From assembly GCA_038087015.1 (NCBI GenBank), contig JASBNA010000001.1:2232001-2296000 (forward strand): 64,000 nucleotides of DNA, in the 5' to 3' direction. Origin of the DNA: Cerrena zonata (Eukaryota > Basidiomycota > Agaricomycetes > Polyporales > Cerrenaceae). Each line of letters starts with the position of its first letter. The stretch's first letter is position 1. Below are positions 11,056-23,615 of this stretch, piece after piece. The notes beneath the pieces were generated by a model that worked only from the letters and a program-made list of their open reading frames with translations, ran no database searches and was not told where the DNA came from. The position numbers were made by a program, and so were the translations under genes.

Positions 11056-12361
11056 ATGGCCTCGTCCTCAACCACTGTCCCAATCCAAACATATTCGCCA
11101 AATGAACGCGTATTGTGCTACCATGGACCACTAATCTACGAAGCTAAGGTGCTGAAAACCGAGAATTGGGACGAAACCAACACAAAGGTCGGGACAATAG
11201 GGCCACACTACTTCGTACATTACAAGGGATGGAAACAAACGTAAGTGGCATCTTGCTTTGAAATTCTTCGTTTCTCATTCTTCGATTTCGACGTCACAGA
11301 TGGGATGAATGGGTACACCCTTCCCGCTTGTTGAAACTCAACGAGACCAATATCGCGCTTCAAAAAAACCTCCAGCAAGCAAACGCAGCTGCCGTTGCGT
11401 CATCAACTGGGTCGGCCAGTGTTGCAGCCAAAGGTGGTGCTGCGGGTGGCCGCCATGTTGCCAAGGATGTCGGACGATCCGGGAGGAAAGATGGTGCGAG
11501 AGGTACGAAACGAGGCAGGGAGGAGGTATGATTATTGCCTCTCCTTTCCATGTGGTCTGCTAATTATTAATGTATACTTCAGGACGATGGAAGCAAGAAG
11601 CCAGAGATGAAGATAAATGTGCCAGAGGTGCTCAAAGTACTGCTGGTGGACGACTGGGAAGCCGTCACAAAGAATAGTCATGTACGCGCGATTGATTCTA
11701 GCTCTTGTGTCGTGTCTCTAACTCGGACTTTGCAGTTGGTTCCTCTTCCACGCCAACCCTGCGTTAATGAAATACTTGAAGAGTTCAAACAGTATATTCT
11801 CGGACAGCCCAAGACACAGTGAGTTACACGCTTTTCCAGTGGAAGATATTTGCTTAAAAGTTTCGTCTAGCTTGCGTGATCCCCCAACGCTACTGCCAAC
11901 TATTATAGCAGGTCTCCAGACATACTTTGATCGCGCTTTGGGAGCAAACTTACTCTATCGTTTCGAGCGGCCTCAGTACGCTGAGATGAGACGCCAATAC
12001 GTTACAGGCCCCCAAGTTATTGTCGGTCAGGAAAGGGAGATGAGTTCTATTTACGGCGCGGAACATCTCCTAAGAATGCTTGGTATGATCGCGTCTCTCT
12101 TCACACTAGTTATGTCTCAATGTTGCATTATTGCAGTGAGTCTACCGACAATGGTCAGTAGTTCCACCATGGACCCGGAGAGCGTCGGACTGGTTCGAGA
12201 TTATGTGAACGAGCTGATGACGTATGTTTCTATTTGATTGTCTCCCAAATTATTTCGGTAATTGACAACCTGATAGATGGATGGCCATGGATCGCGATCG
12301 AATATTCATCAAGGAGTACGAATCTGCGAGTATAGCGTACCAGAACATCTCACGCTCGTGA
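11056..12361 (+). CDS. MRG15/Eaf3-type chromodomain protein
   Basis: Seven exons. Introns are 11241-11299, 11526-11582, 11692-11735, 11819-11870, 12083-12136 and 12222-12276, all in consistent phase. The N-terminal MRG-type chromo barrel (residues about 10-90) shows [34 protein letters not shown] and [10 protein letters not shown]. An Ala/Gly/Lys/Arg-rich linker follows, then the MRG domain ([63 protein letters not shown]). Eaf3/MRG15/Alp13 proteins bind H3K36-methylated nucleosomes and serve in NuA4 acetyltransferase and Rpd3S deacetylase complexes. Length is normal for the family. The ATG at 11056 directly precedes the chromodomain. Confidence 0.93.
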
Positions 12362-12883
12362 CCAGTTTCTATCAACGCTATCTCGAGGCTTGTTCCTATT
12401 GTACTCTTACGTTTTGTATTCATGTCTATCGTGTTTTCAGATTCTCGCTTTCCCTCCTGTTCAATAATATCCATCGTTCCACCCTTCTCGGCCCGATGTT
12501 AAGAGCCGGTCACCCTCCTGTTTTGTTATACTAACATGAATACGAGGGTGTTCCCAAGCTTCGTGTGCCTATCTCACAGTACAAACCCAAATAGATTGAC
12601 AGGATTAAGAACTTGGTAAATGTTTAAACTGTTCCTTCGTTCGCGCCCGGCTCGTGCCCAGTCTCGATAGTTATAAGTGTTGGTGCAAATCAATATACGG
12701 TGCCCACTAGCATCATCCTACAGACGTGGATATTACATGTGCACGAGCATAGAGTCGAACGCTTCTATCCTTACATGACGTCATGGAAAACCTATATATA
12801 AGGACGTCTCCTTGGTGTGTGAGTGCATACCATTATATCCCACTTGTCTTTCTCAACCTCCACCACGACCAAATATCATTACA
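12362..12883. promoter_or_regulatory. Intergenic region with TATA box (12793-12800) for the peroxiredoxin
   Basis: Follows the MRG15-like gene. The element tatatata lies about 90 bp before the peroxiredoxin ATG and is followed by a CT-rich leader (ttgtctttctcaacctcc). No coding sequence seen. Confidence 0.5.
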
Positions 12884-13773
12884 ATGGCTTCTTACGTGGC
12901 ATCAGTGACTCAAGCTGCACACCAAGCGATCACTTCGTTGCTCAGCGCAGCTCAAGTGAAACCCGGTAAGGTAAGTTGGTAGTTCGCGTTGTTGCTGAGT
13001 TTGAATCCGTTCTTACCTCCTTATAATATAGTGATCCTCCCCTTTTGAGACATTACATCGTAGGTGAAACAGTTGACAGGCGAGACCATCTCGACTGCTG
13101 TTCCGGTTAAGGAGAAAGCAGCCAACGAAACATTCACTTTTGAGAATATATCGGGAAAGAATGTCTTTGTGGGTACCTCTTCAAAGATTGCGTTTCTCAG
13201 CATCTCACGACTCGGACATAATAGGTTGGCATACCGGGTGCATTCACAGGGACGTGCAGTGCTCAGATTCCCGCATACATCAAGAACTACGAGAACTTCA
13301 AGGAGAAGGGAGTGAAAGACATCTACGTTGTAGCTGTTAACGATGTCTTCACTATGAAGTAAGTGGCTTTACCATAATACTCATTTAATCAGGAACGCGA
13401 CTGACTTTTTTGGCCCTATCTAGAGCCTGGAAGGAGCATCTCGCACCTGGTGGGACCCGTGAGTATATGCGCACATCCTTGAGGCCTTTCCTATACTAAA
13501 TCTTCTAAAGCTATCCACTTCATCGCCGATGATAAGGGCGCATTCGTTGGATCCCTTGGTCTGCTTTTCGATGCATCAGTACTCCTTGGTGGTCCTCGTT
13601 CCAAGGTAAGGATACCTGACTATTATTGTTCGATGCCATCCTAAGAACCTCATTTGGTACGACAGCGTTTTGTCATTGTGACAGAAGGAAACGAAATAAC
13701 ACACCTCGCGATTGAGCCTGTCCCCAGTGAATTGACTATTACCGCTGCGGAGAAGATCCTACCCTTACTCTAG
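12884..13773 (+). CDS. Prx5-type peroxiredoxin (Asp f 3/Ahp1-like)
   Basis: Introns 12971-13063, 13169-13224, 13359-13423, 13459-13510 and 13606-13665 give a complete thiol peroxidase of about 180 residues. Diagnostic segments are ETISTAVPVKEKAANETF, then across an intron VGIPGAFTGTCSAQIPAYI, which carries the peroxidatic Cys, followed by YVVAVNDVFTMKAWKEHL, IHFIADDKGAFVGSLGL and RFVIVTEGNEITHLAIEP. Prx5 enzymes reduce hydrogen peroxide and organic peroxides. The donor at 13169 is GTGGGT; using it, rather than the nearby GTACCT, restores the catalytic motif. No obvious presequence, so probably cytosolic or peroxisomal; no clear C-terminal PTS1 (ends KILPLL). A TATA box suggests high expression. 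Confidence 0.92.
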
Positions 13774-14293
13774 TTAATAGGAGCAGAGGGCGAAGTGTTT
13801 AGACAGTCATATGGATTGAGCACGCCAGTCAGAATGTATTATAGGGATAGCCAAATATCACTATTCGTGCGACGACCAAATCAGATAAATATGCCAAGCG
13901 GGAGTTGTGGGTATATAAAGGTTGTTTTATACTGTATTTGGTATGAAGACTTGCCAGAACGGGTCCAGGAACAAACACGATTTGGACTAAGCTCACCCTG
14001 CGAGGAGCCGCGCAAACCTATACGAGCATCCGGTCTAATGACACAGGTGAAAACCAATTGAGCAACTGGCAAGTTTTTTTCTTCTCTTCTTTAGCTCTCA
14101 TAGACCTACAGTGAAAGCCGACAGTGCATGGAATTCCTGGCAATTATCGATGGTCCAAATAGTCAGAACTCGTTACGAATCACCCTGAGCTTAATCAGTG
14201 CTCGAACCGTCCAAGCTGTAATAATATATTGGATTGATTCATTGATTATACATATATATGGATTCCATCCAAGATTGCCCGCATCGTAACGAC
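13774..14293. other. Convergent intergenic region, no gene seen
   Basis: 3' flanks of the peroxiredoxin and of the lysine-degradation gene meet here. AT-rich; an open frame at 13795-14061 has no recognisable features. Confidence 0.4.
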
Positions 14294-17200
14294 TCACGCA
14301 TTCCCGAGTATTATACCTTGTGATTGAGCCAAGGACGTCTCCACGATACCGCCTTTGCTCCCCCTGGAAATGACACTTTCCTTCATACCAATCCCATGAC
14401 GTTCCAATCCGGTCAAGACCCCCTTCCAGACTTCTTTATCCACTCCGGGACCCCCATACACCCTTCGCCTTCACTTTACCATCGAGAACAATCCTCGCAG
14501 CCAAAGCAACTGGTAATCCGACTGTCCGAGCCATCGCCGACGCTTCTGGTGTTCCATAGGCGACCAACGAAGATGTGTAGATTGACTCTTCTCCTGTCTT
14601 GGGTGATTTCGCGACGACTTCGTGAGAGAGCGCGACTAGGTCCCTTTCACCAGGTAGATATCGGAGTTTGTGTGCCAGAAGAGTTGCGAAGAGATCGATC
14701 GGGGCGGTTGGTTGTTTGGGGATGATGGGGAGATCACTCTGCGAACTTTGGTGTGCTGAAAGCCCCTTTAAAGCGGTCGGCAAGATACCAAGCCATGCCA
14801 TAGCATCAGCAAATGCCGATGAGTTGGTTTCAATAAGGTCCCTTAGCTCTGATGTGTCTTGAGGCAATCCTGAGGAGGCGGCATTTCGTGCACGCAGACT
14901 TTCGTCGATGAGTGACGTCCAAGGTTTCTGGAAGGATCTTGACGTCCGTCGCTAATAATCCTGCTACCTTAAAGAAGTCCATAAGTTCAGAGAACCCTTC
15001 ATACCTGCGTAGAAATAAGCTCATATTTCAACTTTTAGGAAGTTGAAATGCAGTGAACATACCGAAGAGTTCCACGGAACAATGTTCGAATACCACTTAG
15101 AGGACCAAGGTTGTAAGTATCACCGTACGGAAGACTGTCACGGTTGGCAAGACCTTCGAGTTTTAGGACGTCGGAGATGGGTAGGTTCGGGAATCTTTGT
15201 TTCAGTAGATTAGTGCCAGAGATTTCATGCACCTAAAAAATTGAATAAGTATCAGAAAATTGCTTTGACGAAAGACTGAACATAGAAACCGACTTGATCC
15301 CAGAGTTTAAACCTAGCGCCATTGAGAGCGGCACTCAGAACGCCTTTTGGACTCCAACTGAACTTGTACTTAAGTGGAACCCCTTCGGCGTTCTCTGGAG
15401 CAGGGAGACCACCACAGAAAGACGTGAAAGATACTATATCTTTCTGCTGAACTCGGAGATCATCAAAGAGCGAGATAGCAGAGCAATGATCAATGCCTGG
15501 ATCAAGTCCAATTTCATTGAGGAGCAAGACTGATGATTCCTTTGCCCTAATAGCGAGAATATTATGAGCAGTCCTGAACATGGATAAGATAGAATTACGT
15601 ACTCTCTGTGCAAAGCTTTCATATCTGGAGAGATGTAGGATGCAGGTTACCATGTGCTTGCGATGCTGGATGCACAGCTTGGCAATACGAGGATGGAAAG
15701 GAACAGGAAGAAGACTGCAAAAGAATAAGTTAAACGAACCATTGACTTTCAAGTTTGAATGGTCGAGTACTTACCTAATGACAACGTCTGCCTCGGCAAC
15801 GAGTTCAGAGACCTTCTGTGTATCATTAACATCTAATACTACTGCAGATGCATTAGAATGGCGAGCAGTTAACCGCTGAGCCTCCGATAATATGTCACTT
15901 GCTAGGGAGACGTCAGAACAAAAGACAGTGAGCCAAGATCATCATGGATAAGTAACTTACCGACCACAAGTTGGGTGTCTTTCCAACTACCAATTTCGTC
16001 AATGGCAGGAGCGGCAACCATACCGCTTCCCAAGACCAGAACCTTCTTCTGTTTCTCTGGCAGGACAATACTTGAGGACGAAGCCGTTTGCGAAATCGGC
16101 ATATTCTGAGTAGAATTCGTTTGAGTATTTGCTATACTCTGCCGCCAGACTCCCAGAGGACCTTCTAGCCATTGGAACGGTTCCCTCAGGACACCATTAC
16201 GAGCAACAGTCGCTCTGTGCAAGGCATCCAGTCGATTACGCTCCTGTCCACTAGGTTTATAATCCCCACCAGCGGCGGTTTCTCGGTAATCCCTAATTAA
16301 AGTCTTTAAATAGGGATAGAGTGCTCCCGAGAAATGCTTCGACGCTTCGTTGGGTAACGCAGTGGGAAGAATATCCACAGACATCATGGTGATCGAAGGT
16401 AAGTGTGCAGGAAGTGATGCTGGCCGTGTTTTATAAAACGGTGCCGACAACGTTGAAGCTCTAGGCATAAACTCAAGGCCACCCTTCAATAACCGATGAG
16501 TATTTGTATTCAAGAAGCACGGAAGATAGACACTCACTTCAACATCGCAACTGATGTCCCCTACACAGATAAATCTACCCCGTCCAACTTGTTGTGCTTT
16601 TTCAAGCGCAACAGCCAGTTGCTCATTAGTCATGAGACGGGGAAACGACGGTGCCCAACCTGCGCCGTTTATGAGCGATGTCAAATAAGGAGCTACCTAA
16701 ACAAACAGGTAAATACACCCGTTTAGGGAAAACGACGAGAAATAAACCTTGGTGTGAAACTCCGATGAGTATTCGGAAGGTTTAGAGTAGTAGTGGGATC
16801 GGTTATAAGGTTGTCCATCTTGTCTTGTTAGGTAATCTTCTGGACGAATATGCGTGATGTAGATCTAAACAAGTCATTTTACGGCTAATTGAAGCCATGA
16901 GAGAAGTACATACCCTATCGAGAGGAGTCTCTGTTGAGATATGAGCATAGAGGAGGCTATTATTCGGATTGCAAACGTACTTGGATCAGAAATAAGTGAG
17001 GGTAGAGAATCCACCTTGACTAGGGAGTGTCGCAGACGTTGTAAAATGTCGAGGGCTCCTTGCGAAACATTCCCTGAGCTAGTATACCTGAGTTAGTTTG
17101 GGGAATCTTGTCAACATATCTTGGAAAACCCTCACCCTGTGACACCAATAACAATGGGCCCAACACTCTTGGGCGTGCCGCGAGAAAGATCAACCTCGGG

Positions 17201-18144
17201 TTCGCATGTAAGTGTTTGTTGGATATCTCGTAGCTCTCGGCGAGTATGTGGCCGAGGAATATACTATAGAACACATGTCATGGGTGTTGCGAGCATAAGA
17301 AAATTCTAACTTTACATACCAGGAATTGACTTGCTACTCCAAGTTCCAGAAGCGCGTGTCCCAGAGCAGACAAGGATTCCAGCGCACCAGCAACTAAATA
17401 AGAATGTATTAGCGTGATGTCGTTACCAGTGTCATAGCTCTGATGAAATCACACTGAAAGACAACGAATGGCTACGCATGTGCATATAGCGACGTGCATA
17501 CATAGGCATTCGTCCCTATTGTCAATAATCACGCTTACCTCCTGCATACCACCCGAACCCTACAGTACGTTTGCCATTTTCATCCGTTAGTAGCTCAAAG
17601 TCTATGAGTCTTGCTAGTAGATTAGCACCACCATCTGATGCAAGGAACTTTGACAATAATTCCATATTATACATCTGGCCCTTGATCGTGTGCGAAAACA
17701 TGAGATGAGTTCGAGCCAATAGTTCTGGGCCTTCATGATATGGAGAAGGGATAGGGTTGACGAGAAGCTCGTTAAGAGGCGGCTCCTTCACACCAAGAGT
17801 AATATGAGCGGAAGCCAATGTAGGGTCGATTCGTGCGCCAGCCTAACAATAGTTATGATATTCTGAGAATACGTGGTACGATGTACAAGACGCCTACTCA
17901 CAGCACGAATTAATTCATTGGATTCGTTCCAGATTCTGCGTTCGCAACTTTGAAACACAATGTCAACGTCTTCCTCCTGAACAAGTCGATGCACGTCTTC
18001 AGGAACAAGAGGAGATCTTCTTTCCCAAATCCTCTGAGAATCCTCACGTCGTATACCAATTGTCAGTTTCTTGGGACGTGTAACATGGTAGGCACGTCGA
18101 GTGACGCGGTGTACATGGAATGGTGTTCGTCGTAAGACCGTCAT
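14294..18144 (-). CDS. Bifunctional lysine-ketoglutarate reductase/saccharopine dehydrogenase (AASS-type)
   Basis: Starts at 18144 with a basic leader (MTVLRRTPFHVHRVTRRAYH), a likely mitochondrial presequence, followed by the LKR domain: TIGIRREDSQRIWERRSPLV, LGVKEPPLNELL, MFSHTIKGQMYNMELL. The SDH half has the nucleotide loop KKVLVLGSGMVAAPAIDEI, LLLNEIGLDPGIDH, FCGGLPAPENAEGVPLKYKF, FRGTLRYEGFSELMDFF and AYGTPEASAMARTVGLPVAL. Gene order and motifs match animal AASS, which converts lysine plus 2-oxoglutarate through saccharopine to aminoadipic semialdehyde, rather than the separate fungal Lys1 and Lys9. At least two frame breaks are visible: near 14931, and at a C5 run 14451-14455 (G5 on the coding strand). 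Read literally the last frame stops at 14436; dropping one G recovers GVDKEVWKGVLTGLERHGI up to a stop at 14294. Roughly a dozen introns, not all resolved. Confidence 0.88.
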
Positions 18145-19045
18145 GGATGTATGGTTTCAAAAGCAGACCTCGGATACGTGATAGTAACTTGTATACATAT
18201 GCAACTGGTCTGCGACATACTTCGGTTCATTACTTGGGTAGGCGACCCGCGTGGAAGCAAAGATCCGAGCCGTAGTCGTCGTGTGTGGCGCTGACGGCGG
18301 CGGATGTCTGGTCATGAATATGGTCAACAAGAACGAATGATGCAGCCGCTCGTCCCGCAAGGTGCTTATCCTCACACTCTCTTATCTCATACAGGCGACA
18401 TAAATGTGGTCGCTACTGGCCTCAAGCACACGGTCGGTTATAGCTTGGCTAGAGTCACTCAGTGCAATTTGAATTACATCCCCGTATGGATCCCAGCGCC
18501 GTTCTGTTGTCGTACATGGTAAGTAATTCACTGCTGCTTAACCTGGACTAGTAACTTCTTCGAATTCTGACTCGTATTACTACTTAGTACTATGAGAACA
18601 GGGTACGTTTGTGGCATTCAACGTAGACTATGGCACTGGCATGCACTCGACATCCTGGCGGAACTTGTCCCTCTTGTCTCGTTTATAGATCTCGACCATT
18701 AATCCTGGAGTCTATTATGGCATTCTTGGTATTGAGCGCACCGAATCTTTGAAGGAATATCTCTCCCTGGGGAATTTTCACCGTTTGTCTAGACAGCGAG
18801 CGTTCACGACTGCAAAGTATCACTGCCCGCCGAGATATAATAAGGTATTTTCGTTGATGCTTTATGACATGAAATAGGCAAACTTTGGTCTTCTGAATAC
18901 AGTTCGAAGACCGCTGATATTCAGCAGGAGCACACCTCGGGCTACTACACCGTCCAGTCCTAGGTATAAAAAATCAATACCTGCAGTTATTGGCATTGTG
19001 TCCTCAGTTCACAGTGTTTAGCGAATCTTAGTCTTCTCTTCGACA
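18145..19045. other. 900 bp intergenic region, no convincing gene
   Basis: Divergent between the lysine-degradation gene and the secreted protein gene. A 72-residue open frame at 18304-18522 has no signal peptide, repeat or known motif. The right end carries the TATA box listed separately. Confidence 0.4.
18965..18972 (+). promoter_or_regulatory. TATA box (tataaaaa) of secreted protein copy 1
   Basis: Lies 81 bp before the ATG at 19046. The other three family members have a TATA element at a similar distance. Confidence 0.6.
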
Positions 19046-19731
19046 ATGCACCTTCTCTACCAACTCATTTCCCTCGCCGTATCGTGTACCGGCGTAGTTG
19101 GAGTGAGCTCTGCCTGTGATGGCTTAGGTTCCAGAGCAACAGACTCATTGACCGAGAATATCGCTCTCGTGGTGGTTAATACAACCATTCCGCACACTAA
19201 CGACACAGCTTCACGGCTAGTCTTGTCGTTCGGTGCTGCAGAGACCGGTGCACGGCTTTTCTTCCTTTCTGTAAGTTGGTTACGTTTATCATTTAGATGA
19301 ACCATGAGCTTACGAGTTATGAGACCTTCGCGTCGTCTCCAGAGAATGACTTCCCTTCATTCTCACTGTCCAATGAAACGTTAATCGCGAACCAACTGGT
19401 CAATGGTTCGCCGGTTGGTATTGCTACGAGTCGAGTTGTATCCCCAGGGGCGCGCCCAGCGTTCTTGGTGAGCGGCGCATTGCCGTTGTATGTAACAAGT
19501 ACACTCCATGTCATCTCTACGTGGACTAACGGGGATTGATAGAGTCCTTCTCAACTTAACGGCACTACTACGTTTGCTGTTAACGGAGATGCTGATTCGT
19601 TCTCCCTCTGTCCCGAGACGACTGTTACCAATTCCAGAGTTGATGTCGTATGGAAGGCCGACAGTTCCTCTAATGAATACGTGTTCGACGAGTGCTTGTC
19701 TGCGAAGATTCAAGTAATGAACCCACTTTGA
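19046..19731 (+). CDS. Small secreted cysteine protein, CxGLG family copy 1
   Basis: Signal peptide MHLLYQLISLAVSCTGVVGV, then the family motif ACDGLG and a segment ending GAAETGARLFFLS. Exon 2 carries FPSFSLSNETLIANQ. Exon 3 (19543-19731) carries TTTFAVNGDADSFSLCPE and DECLSAKIQV. The protein has several N-glycosylation sites. Intron 2 is 19468-19542 with a CTAAC branch site. Intron 1 starts at 19271 (gtaagt) but its end is unclear: an atttag at 19296 would make it only 26 bp, while in-frame GAG sites at about 19311 or 19324 give more usual lengths. Unlike its three relatives this copy has lost the cysteine at the end of exon 2 (PAFL instead of YCAV/YCAL). Function unknown; no catalytic motif. 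Likely extracellular. Confidence 0.75.
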
Positions 19732-20118
19732 TCGATGTCCCTTCATTGGAGCCGTAGAGTTATCTATGTAGTGCCATAGCGTCATATACTATTTTGAGGC
19801 GGGCTCGGGGTGCATCGTATGGCTGTTACTGAGTAGAGATGTTGAAAATTCAAAACGTGTATTACTTGAAGGTGCATATATATCTTTCGGTCCTGGGAAA
19901 AATCTACTCCGTCTAGTATCATTTGCGTTTGCGATAAAACAAATGTAACGGAGATATTACCATATTGGGTGTATCGCAGGACGCGTCAACAAGGCCAAAC
20001 ATCGCGTTAAATGAAGCCCACACTTCAATCAAGGGCTCCTATCCGTACCTCGAGTTTGAGCTCCTTGATTTTCTTGGAAGTTCAATTACACCAACTTATC
20101 GCCGACTTCCTATCTACA
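19732..20118. other. Intergenic, no feature recognised
   Basis: 3' flank of the secreted protein gene and promoter of the Nse4-like gene; nothing else seen. Confidence 0.4.
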
Positions 20119-21470
20119 ATGGCACCTAGACACCATCAGGATGATGATGGGTCCGACGCTGAAATGGCTTACGACCCAGACCAGAATCGAGAGGAGCAGC
20201 GAGATGTCAGACAAAAATATCGACATATGGCAGGAAGTAAGTTTCAGTGAACTTATTTTACTTGACATCTATCTGACCCCCATTTCTCGTAGGACTGACC
20301 AAGGACACTCCTGTGGACAGTCTTGTGGATACTGTGCAAGAAGCAGATGCACTATTCGGCAAAGGTACTTTTCTCGCATTCTTTGTGACGATAAAGGCTC
20401 AAAACTCATAACATACTCATAATCTAGTCAAGGGTACTGCAGAAGCCACCTTGGACTCCACCGTCCTTCTCCAGGCTTCATCGTTTGGGGTCCAGAAGGC
20501 CAGAGCGATGAAGTCTGGGTCAGGGGCTTTTGATATTGATGACTTCATATCGAGACTTGTCATATACATGGGTGGCAGAAAAACCATGAATCTTGATGAC
20601 GACGATGGATCATCCTACGATGACGATGCTGAAGACGACGAAACTCCTCTTGACTGGGAAAAGGTCGGTAGAAAGGTCCTTGAGAAGAGTCACCGTGTGC
20701 CTGTTATGGACTTTATGTGCGTTCTCTTAAAGCGTTTCGCTTGACTCAACTCTTACTAACCGATTTGGCTGACAGGCTTGGTCCTCTCTCGATTGAGCAA
20801 AAGAAACGGAACGTCGCCAAAAGAACGAAGTTTGAGAAGAATAAATCGGACGAAAAGAAGCCACAAGAAATCACAGAAGATGATATTACAAGATCTGGGA
20901 ATGAAACTACCAAAAACGTCGTTGTCGTACGTCGAATGTGCTTTATTTACTCCGCCATATTATTCATTCTCGCCCATTAGCTTGAGAAACTTTTGGAACA
21001 AATATTGGATGACTCGGATCCTGAGAGCGACGATGCTGGCAAGGTCAATCTGTTCAGGTTCATCATCAACCCAGACGACTTCGGCCAATCAGTCGAAAAC
21101 ATGTTCTACCTCTCATTCCTCATTCGTGATGGCAAAGTAGCTCTTGAAACCAATGAAAATGGTGAACCCCTGATCTGTACGTCTATTCATCATCTAAAGC
21201 GTGTCCGCTCCGAAACCTGCTCATATTTTATACAGACATCACTGAACAACCAAACGCACAAGACTACCAAGACGGACTGAAGAAGCGACAAATAGTAATG
21301 GAATTCGATATAGCAACCTGGAAGGTATGCCAATCTCATTGTATCCAGATGTTTTATTTTATGCTCACTACGTCTTCCAGCGTGCAATTGAAGTGTTCAA
21401 TATCACAGATCCTATGATTCCTTCACGGCCGAAAGCACAAACCGGCCTTAATGGGAAGTGGTACGGCTAA
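20119..21470 (+). CDS. NSE4: Smc5-Smc6 complex kleisin subunit Nse4
   Basis: Seven exons with introns 20237-20292, 20365-20427, 20717-20775, 20937-20980, 21177-21235 and 21325-21380, all in phase. Family features are the N-terminal basic helix EEQRDVRQKYRHMAGRLTKD, ADALFGKVKGTAEATLDS, GSGAFDIDDFISRLV, a DDDD-rich acidic loop, MLGPLSIEQKKRNVAKRTKF and the C-terminal Nse4 domain (VNLFRFIINPDDFGQSVENM, YLSFLIRDGKVAL, EFDIATWKRAIEVFNI). Nse4 is the kleisin bridging the Smc5 and Smc6 heads in DNA repair and chromosome segregation. Length (about 335 residues) is typical. The ATG at 20119 gives the expected N-terminus; an upstream in-frame ATG at 20011 would add 36 residues without family similarity. 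Confidence 0.93.
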
Positions 21471-21787
21471 GAGACCCTGCCACTTTTCTATTATATTCTG
21501 TTTGTCTCGGTCATTTCTTGAATTTATCTTATCTCTGTTGTGAACTATCTAGATTTGTATTATACACCTATATGGTGAAGTGTATGTTTACATGCACCCT
21601 TACTGTACTGATGGCCCAGTTTCCCTAGTTAGGTACTGTTACTGACATCCTAATTATGCCTTTTCCCATTGCTAGTTTTGATTGACAACAATTCTAAAAC
21701 ACGCGTAAAAGAGGTGCGTTCGTAAGTATCAAAACGGCGCTGTCGGAGAGAATGGCGGCCGACGCCGATTTCACGCCTAAGATCTCT
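21471..21787. other. Convergent intergenic region, nothing recognised
   Basis: 3' flanks of NSE4 and of the TKL kinase meet here. Confidence 0.4.
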
Positions 21788-23615
21788 CTATAATAGACGG
21801 GTGAGTTGTGCATCAGTATGAGATTTATTGGTGACTAACTTGGGTGCTTCTAGACATCGTGCATGTCCCAGAAGTAACTTCATAGATGGACGAGACGTCT
21901 TAAAGGCCAGGACTGAGATATCGCGAGGCAGTGGCTGTGCGAAGTCCTTCGAGCATATTATCACCATCTCCTCCGCAACTGCTTGAGCGTCCGGGCGTTC
22001 TGTCGCTCGAGGATGCCAGCATTTCTGCAGAAGGTTCCACAATTCTTCTGGCAACGATGCACCGTTTTGTATCAGTGGTCTTGAAGGTTTCCTGCCCTTC
22101 GTCACTTGTGCGATTACCTGGATGTCACTGAGTATATGCGAGAATGGTACCTTGTGAGTAAGGATCTATGAAGTTGTTTAATTAGCTTCTGCATCAGACC
22201 TGGATCCAGGTTTTTATTGTTATAGTCATACCTCCACACAAGCGCAGGCGAGTGAGTATATATCACTTGCATACGTCGGTCGCAGGCTGTCACCGCTTAA
22301 CAGCTCAGGTGCCATCCATCTGGCGGCACCACCAAGATGTGATCCCAGAGTTGCTGTCGTAGCATCCGCAAAGAACGCAAGGCCAAAATCAGCCAGTCGA
22401 ATGTGGAAGTAATCATCGACCAAGATGTTCGCCTATGTAATGAATGAGGACGCGACTCAAATGCTAGTAGGAAAGATGTACTCACGCCGCGTAAGTCTCC
22501 GTGAACGATTCCCTCTTCGTGTAAGTATTCTAAACCTTGCGACGTCTCTGCGAGCTATCGATCTATTTTCAGAGGAGGCTAAGTAGGTAATCAGTGATGT
22601 ACGAACCCAACGTTCATAAGGGATCCTATTTCCTTTTGCATGCAGTGCACTCATACATTCGTGTACGTTTCCGTTATTCATCCATAGTGAAACCATGCAA
22701 TGTCTGGGGCTGAAGGTATCCTTGTCTGCACCCAGCAGACTCAATATGTTAGGGTGGGATAGCTGCGACCATACAAGAAGTTCTCGGCAAAATGACTGCA
22801 CATGAAAGTGAGATCGCAGAAAACGCTCTGAAAGGTTGAATTACCTCATAGTCCTCGGCACCATTTCTTTGACTTTGGTATACTCGCAAACGTTTCAACG
22901 CAACCTTCTGACCATTGTGTCGAGCTTGGAAAACTTCTGCAAACTGACCATTCCCATACGGTATGTCTTTATCTGTACAGGTAATCCCCTGAAGGAATAA
23001 ACTTGATGGTATGACGCCAGATTCCTTGGATAGACGTAGCAGTAGACGTCGGAGGGAAAGTCGATATGGTGCTGTCGCACGAGAATGGGAGGCATTAAGA
23101 GAATGCTTAGTAGACATCTTCATGATCAAAGGGATGAATGGCAATGTTTAGAGACACTAGGAAATGGGACTCACGGTTTTCATCATTACACAAAGAACAT
23201 TTTCTGCCGTTTCTCCCCTGAACGATAATACGACATCTTTATGTACCTGAGAAGAATGCGCGAGACACAGAAGATGTTGTATCTTGGGATAAAGAAATGG
23301 ATCATGACGATATCCTTGTCCAAGTGTACCTTGTAGGATACTGGCTAGCACAGTGCTCAAGTTCGCCTTGGTCGTCATTGCAGCAGAGAGACAAGATATT
23401 TGAGCCCGTAAGGATTTGATCATGTCATCGATGACCATACAGTAAACGTCGAATGCTGTATCACAGTTGTTAGTGATACGTTCCGAGCAATAAACACCTC
23501 GTCTGAATTCATGCTCAACATTGAACCAATAGTCGAGATGAAAATCATGTAGTAAGGTGTTTCGGCGAACGAGTAGAGTATAAAGCTCTGAGATCTGCGG
23601 GTGGATGGAGGTCAT
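21788..23615 (-). CDS. TKL-like protein kinase of the agaricomycete type
   Basis: Begins at 23615 (MTSIHPQISELYTLLVRR). About 230 residues without a known domain precede a complete kinase: glycine loop PYGNGQFAEVFQARHNGQKV, ATP lysine in VALKRLRVYQ, LLVWSQLSHPNILSLLGADK, catalytic loop HGDLRGANILVDD, LADFGLAFF (DFG), ARWMAPELLSGDSLRPTYAS (APE) and the C-lobe CWHPRATERPDAQ. HGDLRGAN replaces HRD-type loops, as in the tyrosine-kinase-like expansions of mushroom genomes. All catalytic residues appear present, so it is probably active, but no substrate can be inferred. At least five introns separate the kinase blocks. The stop is at 21788. Confidence 0.85.
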
